64,000 nucleotides of DNA from Acidimicrobiaceae bacterium (GCA_020637295.1 JACJWF010000001.1:62001-126000); one strand, 5' to 3'. Positions 23,515 through 32,465 are shown, numbered from the stretch's first letter. The notes: a model not told the origin generated them from the letters alone. Made by a program: numbers and translations.

Positions 23515-24608
23515 CCACCGCCCCGTCCACGCCGTCGCCGGTGCTACGCCCACACGCCGAGGTCGAGTTCGCGGCCGAGCTGGTCGCGCTCTCCGCACAG
23601 GACACCCGCGAGCGGCCCACCAACTGGCGGCTGTCGCCCTGGGCGGTGGTCGCCTACCTGATGGGCGGCGAGCTGGCCGACGGCACCGTCATCACCCCCA
23701 AGTACGTCGGCAACCGGCGGCTGATGGAGATGGCCGTCGCCACGCTGGCCACCGACCGCGCCCTCCTGCTGCTCGGCGTGCCCGGTACCGCAAAGACGTG
23801 GGTCAGCGAGCACCTCGCCGCGGCCATCAGCGGGGACTCCACCCTCCTGGTGCAGGGCACGTCGGGCACCACGGAGGAGCAACTGCGCTACGGCTGGAAC
23901 TACGCCCGCCTGCTGACCGAGGGGCCGACGCCCGCCGCCCTGGTGCCCAGCCCGGTGCAGCGGGCGATGGAGCGTGGCGCCATCGTGCGTGTGGAGGAGC
24001 TCACCCGCATGCCCAGCGACGTGCAGGACGCGCTGGTCACCGTGCTCAGCGAGAAGGCCCTGCCGGTGCCGGAGCTCGGCACGGAGGTCCAGGCCGTCCC
24101 CGGGTTCAACCTCATCGCCACCGCCAACGACCGCGACCGTGGGGTCAACGACCTGTCCGCTGCGTTGCGACGCAGGTTCAACACCGTCGTCCTGCCCCTG
24201 CCGGCAGACCCGGAGGAGGAAGTGCGGATCGTCCAGCGGCGGGTGGCGGAGCTCGGCGCAGCGCTGCGCCTGCCGGAGGTGCCCGCCGGAGCGGAGGAGA
24301 TCCGCCGCGTGGTCACGGTGTTCCGCGAGCTGCGCTCCGGCGCCACCGAGGACGGCAAGGTCAGCGTCAAGGTGCCCAGCGGGTCGCTGTCCACCGCGGA
24401 GGCCATCTCCGTGGTCGTCGGCGGGATGGCGCTGGCCGCCCACTTCGGCGACGGCTCGCTCTCCGCCGCGGACGTGGCCGCCGGCATGGTCGGTGCAGTG
24501 GTGAAGGACCCCGTCCACGACGCCGTCGCCTGGCGGGAGTACCTGGAGGCCGTGGTGCGCGACCGCGCCGGCTGGGACGACCTGTACGACGCCTGCCGGG
24601 CACTGTGA
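23511..24608 (+). CDS. MoxR-type AAA+ ATPase
   Basis: 365-residue AAA+ ATPase. Walker A is GVPGTAKTW (residues 89-97), Walker B is AIVRVEELTRM near 157, sensor 1 is NLIATANDRDRG and the arginine-finger region is LSAALRRRFN. An extra N-terminal segment of about 65 residues precedes the ATPase core. MoxR proteins work with VWA-domain partners as chaperone-like remodelers that insert metals or assemble complexes. A VWA protein is encoded two genes downstream. The start at 23511 overlaps the DUF5691 stop (ATGA). It is clearly the motor of this operon. Confidence 0.93.
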   Translation: MTTAPSTPSPVLRPHAEVEFAAELVALSAQDTRERPTNWRLSPWAVVAYLMGGELADGTVITPKYVGNRRLMEMAVATLATDRALLLLGVPGTAKTWVSEHLAAAISGDSTLLVQGTSGTTEEQLRYGWNYARLLTEGPTPAALVPSPVQRAMERGAIVRVEELTRMPSDVQDALVTVLSEKALPVPELGTEVQAVPGFNLIATANDRDRGVNDLSAALRRRFNTVVLPLPADPEEEVRIVQRRVAELGAALRLPEVPAGAEEIRRVVTVFRELRSGATEDGKVSVKVPSGSLSTAEAISVVVGGMALAAHFGDGSLSAADVAAGMVGAVVKDPVHDAVAWREYLEAVVRDRAGWDDLYDACRAL

Positions 24609-24648
24609 CCGCCGGCCCCGACCTGCCTCGACTGCGCCGACCGCCGCG

Positions 24649-26889
24649 ATGACCACCGTCCACCTCTTCGGCATCCGCCACCACGGGCCGGGCTCGGCCC
24701 GGTCGGTGTGGCGCGCTCTGGAGGACGTGCGGCCGACGGCGGTGCTGGTGGAGCTGCCGGCCGACTGCCAGCCGGCGCTCGGCTGGGTGGGCAGTGACGG
24801 CCTGGTGCCGCCGGTGGCTCTGCTCGGCTACGTGCCGGACCGGCCGGGCCGCGCCGCGTTCTTGCCGTTCGCCGAGTTCAGCCCGGAGTGGCAGGCGTGC
24901 CGCTGGGCCACCGAGCACGGGGCCACGCTGACGGCCATCGACCTGCCGCTGCGCAACATGCTGGCCGGCGGTGACGGGGGAGGCGGTGACGCAGATGCGG
25001 AGGCGGAGGGCGATGACGGCGAGTTGGCGCTGGCCGACCACCCGGTGGGCGACCCACTGGCTGCACTGGCCATGGCCGCGGGCGACCCCGACGCCGAACG
25101 GTGGTGGGAGGACATGGTGGAGCACCGTGGTGAGGGGGTGGAGGCCTTCGCCGCCGTTGCCGAGGCGATGACCGCGGTGCGTGGCACGTGGGAGGCCGGC
25201 ACGGCGCGGGAGGCGCGCCGGGAGGCCCACATGCGGGTTGCCCTGCGCGCTGCGATGGCGGCGGGGCACGAGGACATCGCGGTGGTGTGCGGCGCGTGGC
25301 ACGTGCCCGCGTTGGCGGCGCCGCTGCCGCCGGCTTCGGTGGACGCCCGCACCCTGCGCGGCCTCCCCAAGGTGAAGGTGGGGGTCAGCTGGGTGCCGTG
25401 GACGCACCGCCGCCTGGCCACCGCCACCGGGTACGGCGCCGGCGTGCGCAGCCCCGGCTGGTACGCGCACGTCTTCCGCTGGCCGGGGACGGACGGGGTG
25501 GCCCGCTGGTTCGCCGAGGCGGCGCGGCGGTTGCGCGCCGAGGGCCTGTCCGCCTCGCCCGACCACCTGATCGCCGCCACTCGCGCGGCCGACGCGCTGG
25601 CCGCCCTGCGCGGCCGGCCGCGCGCGGGGCTGGCCGAGGTGCTGGACGCCGCCGACACGGTGATGGCCGGCGGGGCGTCGTCGGGCAACGCCGGCATGGC
25701 GGTCATCGAGCGCGACCTGCTGGTGGGCGACGCCATCGGCGAGGTGCCCCGGGACGCCCCGCAGGTGCCGCTGGCCCGCGACCTGGCCGTGCTCCAACGC
25801 AGGGCGCGCTTGGCGCCGTCCGCGGACGAGCGCACGGTGGAACTGGACCTGCGCACTCCCAGTGGGCGGGCGCGGTCCGTCCTGCTGCACCGGATGGCTG
25901 CGCTCGACCTGCCGTGGGGCCGGCTGACCGAGGGCCGGGGCAGCAGCGGCACGTTCCGCGAGACGTGGGTGCTGCGGTGGGAGCCCGAACTGACCATCCG
26001 GGTCATCGAGGCCTCCGGCTACGGCACCACCGTGGAGGTCGCGTCGGCCGCCCGCCTCGCCGAGCGTGCGGCAGCCGCCACTGCACTGGCCGACCTGGTG
26101 GCGGTGCTGGACGTGGCGCTGCTGGCCGACCTGCCGGACGTCGTCCGCCCGGTGGTGGCCCGGCTGGGCGCCCAGGCGGCGCAGGACCCCGACCTGGCAC
26201 AGGTGATGGACACGCTCGGCCCGCTGGCCCGGGCGCTGCGATACGGCGACGTGCGCGGCACGGATGCCGGTGCGTTGCGGCAGATGTTCGACGGGCTGGT
26301 CGTGCGGGTGGTGGCCGGGGGCGTGGTGGCCTGCCGGTCGCTGGACGACGAGGCGGCGGCGGGCATGGCCGAGCGGCTGGCGGTCACCCAGGCCGCGCTG
26401 GCGCTGGTGGAGCACCCCGCCCGCCGTGGCGAATGGCCGGCCGTGCTGGCGCTGGTGGCGGAGCGCCCCGACGTCCACGGGTTGGTCCAGGGGCGGGCCA
26501 CCCGCCTGCTGCACGACGCGGCGGTGTGGAACCGCGCTCGGGTGGGGCATCGGCTGGCCCGGGCACTGTCGCCGGGCACCCCGCACACCACTGGCGCCGC
26601 CTTCGTGGAGGGGTTCCTCGCCGGCAGCGGCACCGTCCTGGTGCACGACCGCGACCTGCTCGGCCTGGTGGACGGCTGGGTGTCGGCACTGACGGCGGAC
26701 GCGTTCACCGCCACGGTGCCGCTGCTGCGCCGGACGTTCGGCGGCTTCGACCCGGCCGAGCGCCGCCAACTCGGCCTGCTGCTGGCCGACGAACCCGCAG
26801 TGCCAGCGTTCGCCGTCGGCAGCGAGGTGGACCCGGCGCGTGCGGCGGCAGCGCTGGTCACCGTGCGGGCGATGCTGGGGGTCGGGTGA
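24649..26889 (+). CDS. DUF5682 protein of the MoxR-VWA operon
   Basis: 746-residue protein, the largest of the operon. The N-terminal 270 residues start VHLFGIRHHGPGSARSV, followed by VLVELPADC and later VVCGAWHVPAL. This His-rich start, acidic strand and His-Pro end resemble the pattern of the ChaN/TraB/erythromycin-esterase-like superfamily, which I offer only as a hint. A Gly/Asp/Glu-rich loop lies near residues 105-125. The remainder is helical with no known motif. The ATG at 24649 is 40 bases after MoxR, and the TGA overlaps the VWA ATG (TGATG). It is probably the MoxR-VWA client or effector. Confidence 0.82.
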   Translation: MTTVHLFGIRHHGPGSARSVWRALEDVRPTAVLVELPADCQPALGWVGSDGLVPPVALLGYVPDRPGRAAFLPFAEFSPEWQACRWATEHGATLTAIDLPLRNMLAGGDGGGGDADAEAEGDDGELALADHPVGDPLAALAMAAGDPDAERWWEDMVEHRGEGVEAFAAVAEAMTAVRGTWEAGTAREARREAHMRVALRAAMAAGHEDIAVVCGAWHVPALAAPLPPASVDARTLRGLPKVKVGVSWVPWTHRRLATATGYGAGVRSPGWYAHVFRWPGTDGVARWFAEAARRLRAEGLSASPDHLIAATRAADALAALRGRPRAGLAEVLDAADTVMAGGASSGNAGMAVIERDLLVGDAIGEVPRDAPQVPLARDLAVLQRRARLAPSADERTVELDLRTPSGRARSVLLHRMAALDLPWGRLTEGRGSSGTFRETWVLRWEPELTIRVIEASGYGTTVEVASAARLAERAAAATALADLVAVLDVALLADLPDVVRPVVARLGAQAAQDPDLAQVMDTLGPLARALRYGDVRGTDAGALRQMFDGLVVRVVAGGVVACRSLDDEAAAGMAERLAVTQAALALVEHPARRGEWPAVLALVAERPDVHGLVQGRATRLLHDAAVWNRARVGHRLARALSPGTPHTTGAAFVEGFLAGSGTVLVHDRDLLGLVDGWVSALTADAFTATVPLLRRTFGGFDPAERRQLGLLLADEPAVPAFAVGSEVDPARAAAALVTVRAMLGVG

Positions 26890-28109
26890 TGGACGGCACG
26901 CCCACGCCTGCCCTGCAGGTCAGCGACAGCGAGCGCCGGCGCCGGTGGCGGCTGGTGCTCGGAGGGGTGCCGGACGACGACGGCGAGGGTCGCGGCGTCA
27001 CGTCGCTTCCCGTGCAGGGGATGGACGCGCGGATCGACGCTGCGCTCGCCCAGGTCTACGACCAGGGCGGCGTGCGCCGGTCCGGCGGGTCGCGCGCCGG
27101 TGGCCTCGGTCGGTCGGCGCCGGCGGTCGCCCGCTGGCTGGGCGACATCCGCCGCTACTTCCCCACGTCGGTGGTGCAGTTGATGCAGCGCGACGCCATC
27201 GAGCGGCTGGACCTCCGCCAACTCCTGCTGGAGCCGGAGATGCTCCAGGCGGTGGAGCCGGACATCCACCTCGCCACGCTGCTGGTGGAGCTGAACCGGG
27301 TGCTGCCGGACGCCACCCGCGCGACTGCCCGCGCCGTCGTGGCCAAGGTGGTGGCGGACGTCGAGCAACGCCTCGCGGCCCGCACCCGCCAGGCGGTGCA
27401 CGGGGCGCTGGCGCGCTCCCAGCGCACCCGCCGGCCGCGCCACGGCGACATCGACTGGGATCGCACCATCCGCGCCAACCTCCGCCACTACCTGCCGGAC
27501 CACGGCACGATCGTGCCCGAACGCCTGGTCGGCTTCGCCCGCCGCCAGCGCAGCCTGTCGCGCGACGTCATCGTCGCCATCGACCAGTCGGGCAGCATGG
27601 CCGAGAGCGTCGTCTACGCATCGCTGTTCGGTGCGGTGCTGGCGTCCATCCCTGCACTGCGCACCCATGTGGTCGCGTTCGACACGGCGGTGGCCGACCT
27701 GTCCCCGCTGCTGCACGACCCGGTGGACGTGCTGTTCGGGGTGCAGCTGGGCGGCGGCACGGACATCGCCCAGGCGCTGGCCTACTGCCAGCAGCTGGTC
27801 ACCAGACCGGCGGACACCGTGCTGGTGCTGGTCAGCGACCTGCACGAGGGCGGCAACCCCCAGTTGCTGCGGTCGCGGGCGGCGGCGCTGGCGCGCTCCG
27901 GCGTCACCGTCGTGGCGCTGCTGGCGCTCAGCGACGAGGGGGCGCCGGCGTTCGACCATGCGATGGCGGCGGACCTGGCGGCGCTGGGGGTGCCGTCGCT
28001 GGCGTGCACGCCGGACGCCTTCCCGGACCTGCTGGCTGCCGCGTTGGAGGGTCGTGAGGTCGGCCGCTGGGCCAACGAGCACGGCCTGCACACCGCCGTG
28101 CGCGGCTGA
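26889..28109 (+). CDS. VWA domain-containing protein, MoxR partner
   Basis: 406-residue protein whose C-terminal half is a von Willebrand A domain. The metal-ion-dependent adhesion site is Asp232-Gln-Ser-Gly-Ser236 in VIVAIDQSGSM, with LGGGTDIAQALAY supplying the Thr and VLVLVSDLHEGG the late Asp. The N-terminal half is helical and basic (RSQRTRRPRHGDIDWDRTIRANLRHYLP), as in VWA proteins that dock onto MoxR rings. Cytoplasmic, with no signal peptide. The ATG at 26889 overlaps the DUF5682 stop. With the MoxR ATPase it should form the remodelling core of this five-protein system. Confidence 0.93.
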   Translation: MDGTPTPALQVSDSERRRRWRLVLGGVPDDDGEGRGVTSLPVQGMDARIDAALAQVYDQGGVRRSGGSRAGGLGRSAPAVARWLGDIRRYFPTSVVQLMQRDAIERLDLRQLLLEPEMLQAVEPDIHLATLLVELNRVLPDATRATARAVVAKVVADVEQRLAARTRQAVHGALARSQRTRRPRHGDIDWDRTIRANLRHYLPDHGTIVPERLVGFARRQRSLSRDVIVAIDQSGSMAESVVYASLFGAVLASIPALRTHVVAFDTAVADLSPLLHDPVDVLFGVQLGGGTDIAQALAYCQQLVTRPADTVLVLVSDLHEGGNPQLLRSRAAALARSGVTVVALLALSDEGAPAFDHAMAADLAALGVPSLACTPDAFPDLLAAALEGREVGRWANEHGLHTAVRG

Positions 28110-28115
28110 GGCGGG

Positions 28116-29831
28116 TCAGGCCCGTTCGACGATGGTCACGGTGCCGGTGGCGCCGTCCACGCGGACGAGGTCCCCCTCGCGGATGATCCGGGTGGCGTCA
28201 TGCACCAGCACCACGCAGGGGATGCCGAACTCACGGGCGACGGTGGCGGCGTGGCTGAGCATTCCCCCGGTCTCCACCACGACGGCGGCGGCGGGGATGA
28301 ACAGCGGGGTCCAGGGGGTGTCCGTGAACGGGGCGACGAGCACGTCGCCGGGCTCGATGTCGCGGGAGAACGCGGCCTCCGTGTTGAGGATGATCCGCGC
28401 CCGCCCGGTGGCCTCGCCGGCGCTGACGCCCATGCCCGTGAGCGCGGTGGTCTCGACGACCTTGGCCCTCTTCGTGGGGGCGATGGTGCCGATCCATGCG
28501 TCGGGCAGGGTGTACTCGGCAGCCTGTGCCCGCTGGCGCTTGCGGCGGGCGATGGCGGTGGCCTCCGAGACCGGATGGCCCTTCACCATCTCGGCGACCT
28601 CCTGGTAGGTGCAGTAGAGCATGTCGTCGGGACGCTTCAGGTGGCCGCCCGCCACCAGCCCGTCGGCCACGGCCAGCAGCGGCGGTCGCAGTCGCCGGGT
28701 GCTCAGCACCCACACCGCCTTGGTGAGCTCGCGCATCGCGGTGAACCGCTGGGCCTCGGCGAGCGCGGCGTCGTAGGCCGGACGCACCGCCGGCTGCAGC
28801 GAGGCGCGCACCGCCTTCTCCAGCTTCACCCGGCTGGCGGCCGCCTTCTTGATGTGGGCGGCGGGTGAGTCCGCCGGCGTGAGGGCCATCATCGAGCGGA
28901 CCTGGGAGACGACGAACGTGGGGTCCTCGCTCCAGTCCGGCACGGTGGGGTCCGCCTCGCCCTGCACCCGGAAGCCGTAGCGGAAGATGAACTCGTCCCA
29001 CTCGTCGGCGAATGCCTGCCAGCCCTTGTCGGGTGGGTCGGCGAGCGCGGCGAGGACGGCGTTGGGGTCGCCGGCCTCCACCACCTTGCGGACGGAGGCG
29101 TACTTGCGGGCCACTGCCGCCAGTTCGTAGAGCCGCAGCGCCGGCTTGGAGCTCTCCACGTTGCCGAGGCCGCTGCACAGGCCGACGATCGCGCCGGGGT
29201 CGCCGCCGCCGGCAGCGATGACGCCGGCGAGCCGGACCTGCATCTCGCCCGCCGCGGTGGACACGACGTAGTGACGGTTGAGCAGGTCGAGCACTTCGGG
29301 CATCAGGTCGTGCAGGCGCTTCCACGCCTTCTTCAGCGGGAGGGCACGGTCCTGCTGGGCCTGGTCCGTCATCCGCTCTTCGTAGAGCGCTTCCTGGATG
29401 GCGCGGGACTCACCCTCGGCGGCCTCCCGCTGGGCATCGGCCACGGCACGGGCGGCCTCGTGCTCGGCGTCGGGGGCGTCCACCAGGTAGCGCAGTGCGT
29501 CGTCGCTGCCCTGGAAGAACTGGCCGGCCATCGCCGCAGCGATGTCGCGGTCCAGGCAGCTCATGGCGGCGACGCTGAACCCGACGTTCAGTGTCAGGCG
29601 GCCGGCGGTGATCCCGAAGAAGTTGCCGATCGGCGGCTTGAAGAGGTGCACCCGCTTGCCGGTGGGGTAGGTCTTCATCAGCGCGGTCAGCGACCGGTGG
29701 TCCATCGCGTTGTACAGCGTGGCCGCGAATGGCGTGAGCACCCCGGGAAGGATCTCGCCGCCGTTCGTGGTGGTCCACACGTCGTACCGAGGATTCGCCT
29801 CGGTGTCCCATTCCGTCCTGAACGCCCCCAT
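28116..29831 (-). CDS. PEP-utilising-enzyme mobile-domain protein lacking the ATP-grasp domain
   Basis: 571-residue protein. The C-terminal 90 residues are the swivelling phosphohistidine domain of PEP synthase and rifampicin phosphotransferase: VVVETGGMLSHAATVAREFGIP contains the phosphorylatable His. The long N-terminal part is helical (for example SRVKLEKAVRASLQPAVRPAYDAALAEA has the usual inter-domain helix look), but the ATP/pyruvate-binding N-domain of these enzymes is absent. No separate ATP-grasp gene is adjacent. Either a partner is encoded elsewhere or the His domain is used in a different phosphotransfer. The ATG at 29831 is 8 bases after GACAAT. Convergent with the VWA gene at six bases. 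Confidence 0.85.
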   Translation of the reverse strand: MGAFRTEWDTEANPRYDVWTTTNGGEILPGVLTPFAATLYNAMDHRSLTALMKTYPTGKRVHLFKPPIGNFFGITAGRLTLNVGFSVAAMSCLDRDIAAAMAGQFFQGSDDALRYLVDAPDAEHEAARAVADAQREAAEGESRAIQEALYEERMTDQAQQDRALPLKKAWKRLHDLMPEVLDLLNRHYVVSTAAGEMQVRLAGVIAAGGGDPGAIVGLCSGLGNVESSKPALRLYELAAVARKYASVRKVVEAGDPNAVLAALADPPDKGWQAFADEWDEFIFRYGFRVQGEADPTVPDWSEDPTFVVSQVRSMMALTPADSPAAHIKKAAASRVKLEKAVRASLQPAVRPAYDAALAEAQRFTAMRELTKAVWVLSTRRLRPPLLAVADGLVAGGHLKRPDDMLYCTYQEVAEMVKGHPVSEATAIARRKRQRAQAAEYTLPDAWIGTIAPTKRAKVVETTALTGMGVSAGEATGRARIILNTEAAFSRDIEPGDVLVAPFTDTPWTPLFIPAAAVVVETGGMLSHAATVAREFGIPCVVLVHDATRIIREGDLVRVDGATGTVTIVERA

Positions 29832-29851
29832 GGCGGCCCATTGTCGCGCGT

Positions 29852-29968
29852 CCCACCCCCAAGTTGGCGCTGAGGTGCGGCCCTACCGCCACTCACCGCC
29901 AACTTGGAACGGCCCACCCCCAAGTTGGCGCTGAGGTGCGGCCCTACCGCCACTCACCGCCAACTTGG
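29852..29968. repeat. Intergenic palindrome family B, two identical tandem copies
   Basis: Two 56-bp identical units (29852-29907 and 29913-29968, period 61) each carry a long imperfect palindrome with ends CCAAGTTGGCGCTGAG and CTCACCGCCAACTTGG. One inverted, slightly diverged copy lies at 41267-41314. They fill most of the 173-base gap between the deaminase 3' end and the 5' end of the PEP-mobile gene; no gene is credible there. Confidence 0.92.
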
Positions 29969-30004
29969 GGTGCTCGTCGTTGGTGGGGTCGGAGCGCCCG
30001 GCCG

Positions 30005-30661
30005 TCAGGACGCAGCGAGGGCGCGGATGTCGTCGAGGGCGACGCCGAGGCGGGACCAGAGCCGATCGGCGACCTCATCGACCACAGGGTCGGATGAGGC
30101 GATGTCGATGAGCTCGCCGGAAGCCACCAGTGACTCGGCGAGCTCCCCGAGCGCAGGCAGCGCTTCGAACCACCCGGGGGCCGCAGCGCCCCAGAAGGCG
30201 GCAACGTGCGTCTGGAACAACAAGCTGAATGCCGCCCACTCGTCGACCGGGCGGTGGTCGATGACCGGCCAGTTGTCCGCCAGCGCCGCGTGCGCACCGG
30301 AGATCCGGTCAATCCCCCGGAAGTACGGGTCCGGGGCGAGGACATGCACGTGCGTGACCTGGCTCAGGCGTACGGCGCCGAGGCATTGCACGCAGAGCTC
30401 GAGCGTTGTCCACAGGTGGACCTCCTCACCGCGGAACTGCCGCCACGGCAGCTTGGCGATGGCATTCATCTCGGCATGGGCCAGTGAGGTGCCGGCGAGC
30501 ATGTCCTCGCCCGGGTCCTGCTCCAGGAGCCGGTTGCGTCCGGTGGCCACCGTTCGATCGTCGACGGTGATGACCGCGCCGATGCCAAGGCTGCCGTGGC
30601 GGAAGCTGTCCCACGCGAGGGCCATCGCCTGGTGGAACGGCGCCGGCAGCGGGGTGGCCAT
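30005..30661 (-). CDS. CMP/dCMP deaminase-fold zinc-binding protein
   Basis: 218-residue nucleoside-deaminase-like protein. The zinc site is His62-Ala-Glu64 in LAHAEMNAIAK, and Cys90/Cys93 in TLELCVQCLGAV; the family's usual Pro before the first Cys is Leu here. The N-terminal half matches tRNA-adenosine/guanine deaminase folds (GIGAVITVDDRTVATGRN). The extra C-terminal 90 residues are helical and not typical of small deaminases. It likely deaminates a nucleobase or nucleoside, substrate unknown. The ATG at 30661 has TAGCGT 6 bases upstream. It is divergent from the D-carbamoylase gene, which could be part of the same nitrogen-salvage theme. Confidence 0.87.
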   Translation of the reverse strand: MATPLPAPFHQAMALAWDSFRHGSLGIGAVITVDDRTVATGRNRLLEQDPGEDMLAGTSLAHAEMNAIAKLPWRQFRGEEVHLWTTLELCVQCLGAVRLSQVTHVHVLAPDPYFRGIDRISGAHAALADNWPVIDHRPVDEWAAFSLLFQTHVAAFWGAAAPGWFEALPALGELAESLVASGELIDIASSDPVVDEVADRLWSRLGVALDDIRALAAS

Positions 30662-30667
30662 GGCGGC

Positions 30668-30673
30668 ACGCTA
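30668..30673 (-). promoter_or_regulatory. Leaderless -10 of the deaminase gene
   Basis: TAGCGT on the minus strand, 6 bases from the ATG. The 71-base divergent gap has no equally good element for the carbamoylase; a poor TTGAAT lies at 30719-30724. Confidence 0.55.
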
Positions 30674-30732
30674 GTCACGCCACGGCGCCGTCCCGGGTCG
30701 AACGCGCTGCTGAGGTGGTTGAATTGCCGACG

Positions 30733-31671
30733 ATGCCTCGCCATGTCACCGTCGCCGCCGCTCAGCTGGGGCCGATCCAGAAGGATCACACCCGGGCCGA
30801 GGTGGTGGAGCGCCTGGTCGTCCTGCTGCAGCGGGCGCACTCGATGGGCGCGGAGCTGGTGGTGTACCCGGAGCTGGCGTTGACCACGTTCTTCCCCCGC
30901 TGGTTCGTGGAGGACATCCGCGAGGCGGACCACTGGTACGAGCGTTCGATGCCCAACGAGGCCACCCAGCCGCTGTTCGACGAGGCCCGCCGGCTGGGCG
31001 TCGGCTTCTGCCTCGGCTACGCCCTCCTCGACGAGCAGCCGGACGGCAGCGTGCACCGCTGGAACGTGCAGACGCTGGTGGAGCGCGACGGCAGCATCGT
31101 CGGCACCTACAAGAAGACCCACATCCCCGGCCATGAGCACCACGAGCCGGACCGGCCGTTCCAGCACGCCGAGCGCTACTACTTCGAGCCGTCGCCGGAC
31201 GGGTTCCCGGTGTGGCGGGCGTTCGACGGCATCGTCGGCATGGCCATCTGCAACGACCGCCGCTGGCCGGAGACCTATCGCGTGATGGGCCTCCAGGGGG
31301 TGGAGCTCGTCCTCATCGGCTACAACACGCCGATCCACTACGTGCCCGATCCCAGCCAGGACATCCTCCAGGGCTTCCACAACGCGCTGGTCATGCAGGC
31401 CGGTGCCTACCAGAACGGCACCTGGGTGGTCGGCGTCGCCAAGGGCGGCGTGGAGGAGGGTGTGGACTCGCTGGCCCAGAGCATGATCGTGGCCCCCAGC
31501 GGGCAGATCGTGGCCCAGACCCTGACGACCGACGACGAGGTCGTCGTGGCCCGTTGCGACCTGGACTGGTGCGCCAAGTACAAGAACACGCTGTTCGACT
31601 TCGACCGCTACCGGCGGCCGGAGGTCTACGGCCCGATCACCGGCCAGCGCGGCGTGGCCCTCCCGGAATGA
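30733..31671 (+). CDS. N-carbamoyl-D-amino acid hydrolase-like nitrilase
   Basis: 312-residue nitrilase-superfamily amidohydrolase. Counting from the ATG at 30733, the catalytic triad falls at Glu47 (VYPELALTTFFPRW), Lys127 (TYKKTHIPGH) and Cys173 (MAICNDRRWPE). In the Agrobacterium D-carbamoylase the positions are 47, 127 and 172, which strongly supports both function and start. The FFPRW segment is also diagnostic. It would hydrolyse N-carbamoyl-D-amino acids to D-amino acid, CO2 and ammonia, the step after hydantoin cleavage. No hydantoinase is seen in the window. A TauE permease gene follows after seven bases, probably cotranscribed. Confidence 0.92.
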   Translation: MPRHVTVAAAQLGPIQKDHTRAEVVERLVVLLQRAHSMGAELVVYPELALTTFFPRWFVEDIREADHWYERSMPNEATQPLFDEARRLGVGFCLGYALLDEQPDGSVHRWNVQTLVERDGSIVGTYKKTHIPGHEHHEPDRPFQHAERYYFEPSPDGFPVWRAFDGIVGMAICNDRRWPETYRVMGLQGVELVLIGYNTPIHYVPDPSQDILQGFHNALVMQAGAYQNGTWVVGVAKGGVEEGVDSLAQSMIVAPSGQIVAQTLTTDDEVVVARCDLDWCAKYKNTLFDFDRYRRPEVYGPITGQRGVALPE

Positions 31672-31678
31672 CCCGCCG

Positions 31679-32440
31679 ATGACCTGGTGGGAGGCACTGG
31701 CCATCCTTGCCGCGGGCATGGGTGCGGGGATGATCAACGCGGTCGTCGGCTCCGGCTCGCTGATCACGTTCCCCACGCTGGTCGCGCTCGGCTACCCGCC
31801 GCTGCTGTCGAACGTGTCCAACAACATCGGCCTGGTGCCCGGCTCCGTCACCGCTGTGTACGGGTACCGGCGGGAACTGGTCGGCCAGCGGGCCCGGCTG
31901 ACCCGGCTGGTACCGGCCTCACTGCTCGGCGCCTCGATCGGATCGACCCTGTTGCTGGTGCTGCCGAGCGACGTGTTCGACGGTGTGGTCGTGGTGCTGG
32001 TGATCCTCGCGCTGGTGCTGGTGGTGACGGGGCCGCGGATCTCCCGCTGGGTGGCCCGCCGCCGTGGTGAGGGCCACCCCGGCGCCACCAACGTCACCTT
32101 CCCGCTGATGGCCGTCGTGGCGGCGGCCGGCGTCTACGGCGGCTACTTCGGCGCCGCCCAGGGGATCATCCTCACCGCCACGCTCGGTGTGTTCCTCGAC
32201 GATCACCTGCAACGTCTCAACGCCTGCAAGAACGTGCTCGCCGGCTCCGTCAACGCCGTCGCCGCCGTCGTGTTCATCGCCAGCACGGACGTGGACTGGA
32301 AGGTGGTCGGGATGATCGCCGTCGGCTCGACGATCGGTGGCTGGCTGGGCGCCAGGTACGGCCGGCGGCTGGACCCACGGGCCCTGCGGGCCGTGATCGT
32401 GGTGGTCGGCCTGGTCGCCCTGGTGCGCCTGCTGACCTGA
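31679..32440 (+). CDS. TauE/SafE family membrane permease
   Basis: 253-residue integral membrane protein of the sulfite-exporter TauE/SafE family. About eight hydrophobic segments are visible, with the family motif GAGMINAVVGSGSLITFPTLVALG in the first pair and FGAAQGIILTATLG at the start of the second half, the two internal repeats of this fold. These proteins export sulfite, sulfoacetate or other small anions. The gene lies seven bases after the D-carbamoylase, so substrate or product transport for that pathway is conceivable but not shown. There is no signal peptide. Confidence 0.92.
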   Translation: MTWWEALAILAAGMGAGMINAVVGSGSLITFPTLVALGYPPLLSNVSNNIGLVPGSVTAVYGYRRELVGQRARLTRLVPASLLGASIGSTLLLVLPSDVFDGVVVVLVILALVLVVTGPRISRWVARRRGEGHPGATNVTFPLMAVVAAAGVYGGYFGAAQGIILTATLGVFLDDHLQRLNACKNVLAGSVNAVAAVVFIASTDVDWKVVGMIAVGSTIGGWLGARYGRRLDPRALRAVIVVVGLVALVRLLT

Positions 32441-32465
32441 CCGAGGTCGCATCTTTGGGCACGGC

